A stretch of DNA of 6,053 nt from an uncultured beta proteobacterium (GTDB lineage Bacteria > Pseudomonadota > Gammaproteobacteria > Burkholderiales > Burkholderiaceae_C). Within the stretch, counting starts at the first letter, position 1; each line of letters starts with the position of its first letter. The stretch spans positions 1 to 6,053 of the forward strand of contig CAIYQF010000067.1 of the NCBI GenBank assembly GCA_903928325.1, in the 5' to 3' direction. The notes under the pieces were generated by a model. It was not told where the DNA came from. It did no database searches and saw only the letters and a list, made by a program, of their open reading frames with translations. Shown piece by piece: positions 1-5,401 of this stretch. The position numbers and the translations under genes were made by a program.

Positions 1-1166
1 GCCACCAGGCTGCCGCTCAGGCCGCCCAGCGTCAGCCCGATGTGCTGGTGCCCAAACGCATAGACCACGCGCGTGCTGGCCTTGGAGTGGCCTAGCACCG
101 GCAAGCCGTCGGGCAGCGTGGGGCGAAAACCCAGCCACGGCGCGCTGGGCGCACCCAGCCCGGATAGGGCGCGCTGGGATGCAAAGTGCAACAGGTCGAG
201 CAGCTCCTGGCGCTTGTCCGAGCGCAGGCCCGCCAGCTCCACCGTACCGGCCACGCGGATGCCTTGGTCCATGGGCGTCATGTAAAAGCCGCGCTCGGCC
301 CAACCCACAGGGCGCGACACCAGGCGCGTGGCTCCGGGGTACATCAGGTGGTAGCCGCGCTCGGCCTCCAGCGGCAGGTGGTCGCCACACTGCTGCGCCA
401 GCGCCTTGGAATGCACGCCGGCACACACGGCCACGTAGTCATAAGCGGTGCTGCCCGCTGCGCACGCCACCCGCACATGGTCTGTGGCCGGGTGCAAGCC
501 GTCCACCGCGTGGGGCTCGATGTGCAAACCGCGCGACTGCAAATAGGCCTGCAAGGCCCGCAAAAAACCGGCCGGGTCGCTCAGGTGCCAAGAACCCTTG
601 AACAAAGCGCCGCGCTCAAAAATGGGGCTCAAGTTCGGCTCCAGCGCAGCGATCTCGGCAGCACCCAGGATGTCGGACTGCACGCCCAGGCGCCGACGCA
701 GCTCCAGCGTGGATTGCGAAGCCTCGAAAGCCGCTGCGCTGGAGTACAGGTACAGGCACTCGCGGTGGCGAATAAAGGGCGTAAGCCCGGCGTCGCGCAC
801 CAGGTCGTCATAGCCGGCCTGGGCGCGCGAAAGCAGCACCGACAAGGCCGTGGCCGACGCCGTGTAGCGCGAGCGGGTCGAATGCAGCAAAAAGCTTCCC
901 AGCCACGGCGCCAGCAACGGGAGGTAGCGCCAGCGCATGCGAAACGGGCTGCTCGGCGAGAGCAAAAATCGGGGCAGGTCGCGAAACACCGACGGGTTGT
1001 TGACCGGAATGCAGGCATAGTTGGCAAAGGTGCCGGCGTTGCCAAACGAGGCGCCTGCGGCCGCGCCCACGGGCTCGTACAGCACCACCTGGTGGCCGTC
1101 GCGCATCAGCCAATAGGCCGACGACAGGCCCACAAAACCGGCGCCGATAACTGCAACGTGGGCCAT
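1..1166 (-). CDS. FAD-dependent D-amino-acid dehydrogenase-like oxidoreductase (DAO family), C-terminus cut by window edge
   Basis: Partial gene: 388 codons are visible and no stop is reached. DadA-like proteins are usually about 410-430 residues, so perhaps 25-40 are missing. Translating the minus strand from the ATG at 1166 gives an uninterrupted frame. It starts with a Rossmann FAD-binding motif, GAGFVG (residues 8-13), and the second beta strand ends in E31, the usual ribose-binding acid. Further DAO-family marks are SFGNAG near residue 45, RVAGTVELAG, FRPTLPDGLPVLG and the C-terminal flavin motif GHQHIGLT (372-379). The family oxidises the C-N bond of amino acids or amines, passing electrons to FAD and then to quinone or oxygen. 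The C-terminal GHxHxGxT type resembles DadA more than the gamma-glutamylputrescine oxidase PuuB. Eleven bases separate it from the aldehyde dehydrogenase stop, so it is probably the fourth gene of that operon. The substrate is unknown; glycine/D-amino acid or a gamma-glutamyl amine are all possible. The family call is firm. Confidence 0.9.
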   Translation of the reverse strand, partial: MAHVAVIGAGFVGLSSAYWLMRDGHQVVLYEPVGAAAGASFGNAGTFANYACIPVNNPSVFRDLPRFLLSPSSPFRMRWRYLPLLAPWLGSFLLHSTRSRYTASATALSVLLSRAQAGYDDLVRDAGLTPFIRHRECLYLYSSAAAFEASQSTLELRRRLGVQSDILGAAEIAALEPNLSPIFERGALFKGSWHLSDPAGFLRALQAYLQSRGLHIEPHAVDGLHPATDHVRVACAAGSTAYDYVAVCAGVHSKALAQQCGDHLPLEAERGYHLMYPGATRLVSRPVGWAERGFYMTPMDQGIRVAGTVELAGLRSDKRQELLDLLHFASQRALSGLGAPSAPWLGFRPTLPDGLPVLGHSKASTRVVYAFGHQHIGLTLGGLSGSLV

Positions 1167-1174
1167 GAAGGATG

Positions 1175-1179
1175 CCCTT
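1175..1179 (-). promoter_or_regulatory. Likely ribosome binding site of the FAD oxidoreductase, overlapping the preceding stop codon
   Basis: On the minus strand AAGGG begins inside the TAA stop of the aldehyde dehydrogenase (1180-1178) and ends 8 bases before the ATG at 1166. This supports that start and suggests translational coupling of the two genes. Confidence 0.5.
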
Positions 1180-2551
1180 AGCCCTGGCGCAAATGCCAGG
1201 CTTTGGGCCGCGTGAAGGTGGCAATGCCGTAGGTTGACAAGGTCAGCCCCATGCCCGAGTCGGCATAGCCGCTCCAGGGCAGGCGCGGGCTGACGCGGTC
1301 GCAGCAGTTCCAGTACACGGTGCCCGCGCGCACCCGCGCCAACAGCGCGCGGGCGCGCTGCTCGTTGGGTGTGAACACACCAGCAGTCAGGCCGTAGCGC
1401 GTGTCGTTCATCAGGGCCACGGCTTCTTGGTCGTTGGCGACTTTTTGGATACCCACAATGGGGCCAAAACTCTCTTCGCGCATCACGTCCATGCGGTGGT
1501 CCACCTGGCTGAGCACGGTGGGCTCAAACCAATTGCCTGGACCGCTGCGCTGCTTGCCCCCGCATTCCAGCCTTGCGCCCTTGGCCACCGCGTCGTCCAC
1601 CTGTGCCTGCAGCACAGCCAGTTGCGGCGCGCGGGTGACGGCGCCGATGTAGGTGTCCTCGTGCGTGGGGTCGCCCATCTTGAACCCAGTCACCGTGGTG
1701 GTGAACGCGGCCACAAAGGCGTCGTATATGGCTTCGTGCACGTACACGCGCTCGACCGAGCAGCAGCCCTGGCCCGTGTTGAACATGGCGCCATCGGCCA
1801 GAGAGGCCGCGGCGTTGGCCACATGCGCGTCTTCGCAGACATAGGTGGGGTCTTTGCCGCCGAGTTCGAGCTGCATCTTCACCATGCGCGGGCCCAGGGT
1901 GTGCGCGATCTTGGCGCCGGTTGCGTGCGAGCCGGTAAAGAACAGGCCGTCAATGTCTTGCACCAACAAGGCTGCGCCCACCTCGCCTGTGCCCACCAGG
2001 GTGGTAAACACATCTTGTGGCACGCCCGCGCTGTGCAGCAGCCGCGCGATGGCCAGGCCCGTGAGCGTGGCAAATTCAGACGGCTTGTACAAGACGGCGT
2101 TGCCCGTGAGCAGGGCCGGCACAAACACATTGCCGCCCACAAACCAGGGGTAATTCCAGGCCGATATATTGGCCACCACGCCCAAAGCGACGTGCTCAAT
2201 TTGCTCGCGCATGCCGTCTTGGGCGTACACGGTTTCGGTGGTGGTTGCGAGGTCTACGGCATCCAGAAAAAAGTCGATGCGCCCAAGCAGGCCCTGGATC
2301 TCCCCGCGCGCCATGCCAATTGGCTTGCCCATTTCGCTGGTTAGCAGCGCCGCCAGCGTGTCTATCTCGGCCACCAGGCTGGCGCGAAAGCGGGCAATGC
2401 AGGCCTTGCGATCGGCCAAAGCGGTGGCCGCCCAGGCCGCTTGTGCGGCGCGGGCTGCCTGCGCCTTGGCCACCACGCTGGCGGGGGTGTCGGCCTGTAG
2501 CTGGGCAATGCGCGCGCCGGTGGCCGGGTTGAAGATTTCGAGGGTGCTCAT
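1178..2551 (-). CDS. NAD-dependent aldehyde dehydrogenase (ALDH superfamily)
   Basis: Complete, 457 residues, the usual size for bacterial ALDHs without extensions. It oxidises an aldehyde to the carboxylate in the cytoplasm. The catalytic set is intact: oxyanion Asn N133 (AWNYPW), cofactor lysine K156 and E159 (YKPSE), the FTGS nucleotide loop (205-208), general base E229 (LELGGK), nucleophile C263 (GQGCCS) and E360 of EESFGP. The spacings E229-C263 (34) and C263-E360 (97) equal those of human ALDH2. Glu at position 159 matches the ALDH2 residue that favours NAD+ over NADP+. The C-terminal part carries a distinctive NCCDRVSPRLPWSG segment (415-428). It lies 53 bp after the alcohol dehydrogenase and 11 bp before the FAD oxidoreductase, so it probably acts on the aldehyde made by a neighbour. 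No good Shine-Dalgarno is seen before the ATG at 2551, but the start fits the family (LEIFNPATG at the N-terminus). The substrate (semialdehyde, gamma-glutamyl-aminoaldehyde or other) cannot be read from the sequence. Confidence 0.95.
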   Translation of the reverse strand: MSTLEIFNPATGARIAQLQADTPASVVAKAQAARAAQAAWAATALADRKACIARFRASLVAEIDTLAALLTSEMGKPIGMARGEIQGLLGRIDFFLDAVDLATTTETVYAQDGMREQIEHVALGVVANISAWNYPWFVGGNVFVPALLTGNAVLYKPSEFATLTGLAIARLLHSAGVPQDVFTTLVGTGEVGAALLVQDIDGLFFTGSHATGAKIAHTLGPRMVKMQLELGGKDPTYVCEDAHVANAAASLADGAMFNTGQGCCSVERVYVHEAIYDAFVAAFTTTVTGFKMGDPTHEDTYIGAVTRAPQLAVLQAQVDDAVAKGARLECGGKQRSGPGNWFEPTVLSQVDHRMDVMREESFGPIVGIQKVANDQEAVALMNDTRYGLTAGVFTPNEQRARALLARVRAGTVYWNCCDRVSPRLPWSGYADSGMGLTLSTYGIATFTRPKAWHLRQG

Positions 2552-2590
2552 GGTGTGGTTTTAAGGGGTTCGGGTTGAAGTGGGTGTGCT

Positions 2591-2604
2591 GCGCAGCGCT
2601 GCGC
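2591..2604 (-). repeat. 14-bp perfect palindrome directly after the alcohol dehydrogenase stop
   Basis: GCGCAGCGCTGCGC is its own reverse complement and abuts the TAG stop (2607-2605) of the alcohol dehydrogenase gene. In RNA it could fold as a 5-bp stem with a 4-base loop. There is no following U tract, so it is not a standard intrinsic terminator. It might be an mRNA-stabilising or processing hairpin between two operon genes, or chance in GC-rich DNA. Confidence 0.35.
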
Positions 2605-3738
2605 CTACATGGCTGCGGCAAACAGGGCCGCGAAGTCTGCGGCTGTGCAGGTGCGCGGGTTCGTCTGGTGGCAAATGTCTGCGCTGGCCACGGCCACCAG
2701 GCGCGCATGGTGCTCGGCGCGTACGCCGTGCGCGGCCAAGCCACCGTGGATGCCGATGCGGGCTTTGAACGCCCTGAGCCAAGGCACCAAGGCCGCGCCC
2801 CCGCCAGCAAGCCCACAGACATGGGCCAGATCGTCAAACTTGGCGGGCACGGCCGCTTGGTTCCAGGCCAGCACGGTGTCGATCATCAGCGCGTTGGCCA
2901 GGCCGTGGTGCATATCGCACACCGCGCCCAGGGCATGGGCGCAGGAGTGCACTGCACCCAGGTCTTTTTGGAAGGCGATGGCGCCCATCATGGACGCCAT
3001 CATCAGGTCCGAGCGCGCTCGCAAATCGCCGGGCTGCGAGACCGCCGTGTACAGCGACGCAGCGGCCAGGCGCGTGCCCTCCAGGGCGATGCCGTCGCAC
3101 AATGGGTGGTAGGCGGGTGACAAATAGCTCTCGATGTTGTGGGTCAGCGCGTCCATGCCGGTGGCCGCCGTGATGTGCGCAGGCAAGGCAAGCGTCAGCT
3201 CGGGATCGGCAAACACCCGGCGCGCCAAGATCTTGGCGCTAAACACCACGCGCTTGAGGTGCGTGTCGTTTTCGCTCAGCACGCTGGATCGACCCACCTC
3301 GGAGCCCGTTCCCGAGGTGCTGGGCAGCGCCACAAAGTAGGGCAGTGCCTGCACGATGGGTCGCACCTGGGGGTGGTCCCACGCGTATTCCACGATGTCG
3401 CCGTCGTGGGTGGCGGCCAGGCCCACGACCTTGGCCACGTCCAACGCGGCGCCGCCGCCAAAACCGATGACGCAATCCGCCTGGTGCGCATGAAAGGCTT
3501 GCGCCCCGTCCATCACCTGGCTGCACGTCGGGTTGCCAAACACGCCGCCAAACACGGCCACCTCAAGCCCCTGCAAATGGCTTTGGAACTCGGCGAGCAC
3601 TGGCAGCTGGGCCAGCGCCCGGTCGGTGACGATCAGGGGGCGATTGAATCCTTGTTCAAGCAGGTGGGCGGCCACGCGCTTGCGCGCACCAGCGCCAAAT
3701 TCGATGGCCGTGGGGAATGAAAAATGGGCGATGCGCAT
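2605..3738 (-). CDS. Iron-containing (group III) alcohol dehydrogenase
   Basis: 377 residues from the ATG at 3738, the usual length for the FucO/Fe-ADH family, which interconverts alcohols and aldehydes with NAD(P). The frame stays open to an ATG at 3858, but that would add 40 low-complexity residues (Pro- and Phe-rich) and overlap the upstream gene; MRIAHFSFPTAIEFGAG is a normal Fe-ADH N-terminus. The metal ligands are all present: D196 and H200 (DALTH), H264 and H278 (VHSCAHALG...MHHG), with the same 4- and 14-residue spacings as E. coli FucO. The dinucleotide motif reads GGGAALDVAK (94-103), with Ala where GGGS is usual. STSGTGSEV (140-148) is the second cofactor motif. It is the second gene of the cluster, 56 bp after the ligase and 53 bp before the aldehyde dehydrogenase, so alcohol to aldehyde to acid is the natural reading. 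No Shine-Dalgarno is evident in its C/T-rich leader. Alcohol substrate unknown. Confidence 0.93.
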   Translation of the reverse strand: MRIAHFSFPTAIEFGAGARKRVAAHLLEQGFNRPLIVTDRALAQLPVLAEFQSHLQGLEVAVFGGVFGNPTCSQVMDGAQAFHAHQADCVIGFGGGAALDVAKVVGLAATHDGDIVEYAWDHPQVRPIVQALPYFVALPSTSGTGSEVGRSSVLSENDTHLKRVVFSAKILARRVFADPELTLALPAHITAATGMDALTHNIESYLSPAYHPLCDGIALEGTRLAAASLYTAVSQPGDLRARSDLMMASMMGAIAFQKDLGAVHSCAHALGAVCDMHHGLANALMIDTVLAWNQAAVPAKFDDLAHVCGLAGGGAALVPWLRAFKARIGIHGGLAAHGVRAEHHARLVAVASADICHQTNPRTCTAADFAALFAAAM

Positions 3739-3747
3739 GGGTTTAAT

Positions 3748-3777
3748 GAAGAAAAAGAAGATGGAAAAAAAAGGGGG
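3748..3777. repeat. Homopurine/homopyrimidine tract in the ligase-alcohol dehydrogenase gap
   Basis: Twenty-nine of 30 plus-strand bases are purines (only T3762 breaks it), including A8 (3765-3772) followed by G5 (3773-3777). The operon mRNA therefore has a C/U-only stretch with a U8 run before the alcohol dehydrogenase start. No stem precedes the U run, so it is not a convincing intrinsic terminator. Confidence 0.6.
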
Positions 3778-3794
3778 TGACGCCGCCGGGGGGC

Positions 3795-5183
3795 TCAAAT
3801 GATTTCGAAGTAGCGTTTCATTTCCCAGTCGGTCACGCCGTCGAGCCACTGGCGCCACTCCCAGTCGCGCGTGGCGGCAAAGTGGTCTACAAAACCGTCG
3901 CCAAGCCAGTCGCGGGCAATGGCGGAGCGCTCAAAAATGCGGTTGGTCTCCACCAAGGTGCGCGGCGCGCGCTCAATGTGCTCGGCCCCGACGTTGGTTC
4001 CGGTAATCGGCGGGGTGCTGAGTTTGAGGCCTTTTTCTACGCCCTCTAGCCCGGCTGAGATGACGGCGGCCATGGCCAAGTAGGGGTTTACGTCGGCGCC
4101 GGGGCAGCGGGTTTCCAGCCGCGTGGCCTTGGGGCTGCCCGCAATCACGCGAAAACTGGCGGTGCGGTTGTCCATGCCCCAGGTGGGTTTGACTGGCGCC
4201 CAATAACCGTCAACCAAGCGTTTGTAGCTGTTGATGGTGGGCCAGATTAGAGGGGCGAAATCCATCATGCAGTGCACCTGGCCGGCCAGGTAGCTCTCAA
4301 ACAAGGCACTCATTTTGCGCGGCGCCTTGGCGTCAAAAAACGCATTGGATGTGCCGTCCGACAGGCTTTGGTGGATGTGGCCGCTGCATCCGGGAAGCGC
4401 CTGGTTGGGCTTGGCCATGAAGCTGGGCATGATGCCAAAGCGCGCTCCAATCTCCTTTGCACCGGTCTTGAACAAGATAGCCCGGTCGGCCTGCTCCAGC
4501 GCTTCGCTAAACGCAATGGCCGCTTCGTACACGCCGGGCCCGGTCTCGGTGTGCAAGCCCTCGATGGGTACGCCAAAGGCGCGCATATCGTCCATGATTG
4601 CATTGAAGAAACCCTGGTTTTGGTTCATGCGCAAGAGCGAGTAACCAAACATGCCCGGCGTCAAGGGCTCGGGCCCTACGCCTTTTTTGGCGGCCCAGGT
4701 TTGCGGCGTTTCCAGGAAGTTGAACCACTCAAACTCCATGCCCGTCATCACCCGAAAACCCATTTTTTCAGCCCGGCGCAGCACCCGCTTGAGCGTCTGG
4801 CGCGGGCACTGCGCGTGTGCGCTGCCGTCGGCCTGGACAAACTCGCCCAAGAAAAATGGCACGTCAGAGTCCCAGGGCACCTGGCGGGCGGTGCCCAGGT
4901 CCAGCCGCGCCAGCGCGTCCGGAAAACCATGCTGCCAGCCGGTGGCGCTGGTGTTGTCGTAGGTGACATCCATCATGTCCCAGCCCAAAACCACGTCGCA
5001 AAAACCAAATCCCCCGGCCGGGTAGGGCGCGCATGCACCCAAAAATTTATCGATGTGCAGGTATTTGCCGCGCAAGACGCCGTCGATGTCGGAGACAGCG
5101 ACCTTGACCTTTTGCGCGCCGCTGCGCCGGACGTGCGCCACGGCCGGGTGCTCTTTGGTGCGAGGGGGGCTAGAGGTCGCCAT
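3795..5183 (-). CDS. Glutamine synthetase-family gamma-glutamyl-amine ligase (PuuA/GlnA4-like)
   Basis: Catalyses ATP-dependent joining of glutamate's gamma-carboxyl to an amine (family knowledge; the amine is not readable here). 462 residues from the ATG at 5183. The beta-grasp domain has DIDGVLRGK (32-40). The catalytic domain has GMEFEW with metal-binding acids E150 and E152, TETGPGVYE (E213 and E220), the ATP-site loop GCSGHIHQS (H269 and H271), NRTASFR (R340 and R345) and LETRCPGADVNPY (E357 and R359). Glutamate and ATP sites thus look intact. The NLYDLP adenylylation loop of housekeeping GlnA is absent, and the C-terminus ends in VTDWEMKRYFEII, like gamma-glutamylpolyamine synthetases. 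Both argue for amine catabolism rather than ammonia assimilation. An in-frame ATG at 5240 would add 19 non-conserved residues (MRARIPQPW...); it has AGGG five bases upstream, while 5183 has only weak GAAAG, so the start is unsettled. I prefer 5183 because the family fold begins soon after it and the 18-bp palindrome then stays non-coding. First gene of the four-gene cluster, divergent from fhs. Confidence 0.92.
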   Translation of the reverse strand: MATSSPPRTKEHPAVAHVRRSGAQKVKVAVSDIDGVLRGKYLHIDKFLGACAPYPAGGFGFCDVVLGWDMMDVTYDNTSATGWQHGFPDALARLDLGTARQVPWDSDVPFFLGEFVQADGSAHAQCPRQTLKRVLRRAEKMGFRVMTGMEFEWFNFLETPQTWAAKKGVGPEPLTPGMFGYSLLRMNQNQGFFNAIMDDMRAFGVPIEGLHTETGPGVYEAAIAFSEALEQADRAILFKTGAKEIGARFGIMPSFMAKPNQALPGCSGHIHQSLSDGTSNAFFDAKAPRKMSALFESYLAGQVHCMMDFAPLIWPTINSYKRLVDGYWAPVKPTWGMDNRTASFRVIAGSPKATRLETRCPGADVNPYLAMAAVISAGLEGVEKGLKLSTPPITGTNVGAEHIERAPRTLVETNRIFERSAIARDWLGDGFVDHFAATRDWEWRQWLDGVTDWEMKRYFEII

Positions 5184-5207
5184 AGCTGGGGGCTTTCGTG
5201 TTGGGGT

Positions 5208-5217
5208 GTGGATCCAC
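5208..5217. repeat. 10-bp perfect palindrome upstream of the ligase gene
   Basis: GTGGATCCAC is its own reverse complement. Its centre (5212.5) is 21 bp from the centre of the 18-bp palindrome at 5225-5242, about two helical turns, so both could lie on one DNA face. It may be half of a tandem operator or chance. Confidence 0.3.
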
Positions 5218-5224
5218 GGCTGTG

Positions 5225-5242
5225 GGATGCGCGCGCGCATCC
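5225..5242. promoter_or_regulatory. 18-bp perfect palindrome, candidate operator before the ligase gene
   Basis: GGATGCGCGCGCGCATCC is perfectly self-complementary over 18 bp and breaks at 5224/5243. It lies 42 bp upstream of the preferred ligase start and contains the alternative ATG (5240-5238). The core is alternating CG. It could bind a dimeric repressor or activator of the minus-strand operon, or form a hairpin in its leader RNA. Function inferred from symmetry only. Confidence 0.4.
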
Positions 5243-5307
5243 AGGCCCTATCGTAATGCGCGAATGTGGCACGACAGGCGCCAGGCGGAGCGGGAAATTC
5301 GCGTGGT

Positions 5308-5313
5308 TAGAAT
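5308..5313 (+). promoter_or_regulatory. Candidate -10 element for fhs
   Basis: TAGAAT matches the sigma-70 -10 consensus at 5 of 6 bases in the most AT-rich part of the gap. No good -35 hexamer is found 16-18 bp upstream, so an activator or other factor may be needed. Transcription from here would give a leader of about 80 bases that carries the 5330-5347 palindrome. Confidence 0.35.
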
Positions 5314-5314
5314 A
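5309..5314 (-). promoter_or_regulatory. Candidate -10 element for the ligase operon
   Basis: Read on the minus strand this is TATTCT (4 of 6 of the sigma-70 -10). With 17-bp spacing the -35 position would be TGGCGC (5337-5332), a weak match that lies inside the 5330-5347 palindrome. It overlaps the plus-strand -10 candidate, so the two promoters, if real, would compete and a protein on the palindrome could control both. Confidence 0.25.
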
Positions 5315-5329
5315 AATTTGCTTTTGCCC

Positions 5330-5347
5330 GTGCGCCAGGTGGCGCAC
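5330..5347. promoter_or_regulatory. 18-bp interrupted palindrome, candidate operator in the divergent promoter region
   Basis: GTGCGCCAGGTGGCGCAC has two 8-base arms (GTGCGCCA/TGGCGCAC) around a GG centre. It sits between fhs and the ligase gene, 55 bp before the fhs start, over the possible -35 of the minus-strand operon. Its length and symmetry are typical of sites for dimeric helix-turn-helix regulators. As RNA it could form a 7-bp stem with a 4-base loop in the fhs leader. Confidence 0.45.
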
Positions 5348-5392
5348 CAAATTGCTGATTTCCGGGTCGAAACATTTCAAAAACAATGAATT

Positions 5393-5396
5393 GGAG
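5393..5396 (+). promoter_or_regulatory. Ribosome binding site of fhs
   Basis: GGAG lies 5 bases before the GTG at 5402. With the in-frame TGA at 5387-5389 just upstream, it fixes GTG as the start codon. Confidence 0.75.
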
Positions 5397-5401
5397 ACAA
5401 C

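Noticed and set aside
186..1181. Long plus-strand open frame (331 codons) opposite the FAD oxidoreductase
   Set aside because: It is antisense to a gene with clear FAD motifs, has no recognisable domain and is His/Arg/Gln-rich, typical of a GC-rich shadow frame.
1427..2344. Plus-strand open frame (305 codons) opposite the aldehyde dehydrogenase
   Set aside because: Antisense to intact ALDH catalytic motifs; composition is that of a shadow frame.
3739..3858. 40-residue N-terminal extension of the alcohol dehydrogenase (start at 3858)
   Set aside because: It would overlap the end of the ligase gene and encode low-complexity Pro/Phe-rich sequence from the pyrimidine tract; the family N-terminus begins at 3738.
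4272..5315. Plus-strand open frame (347 codons) opposite the ligase gene
   Set aside because: Lies against the conserved glutamine synthetase motifs, with no family features of its own.
5340..5355. Sigma-54-like promoter (TGGCGC...TTGC) facing fhs
   Set aside because: GG and GC are separated by 11 bases rather than the required 10, and that spacing is strict, so it is only a near miss.
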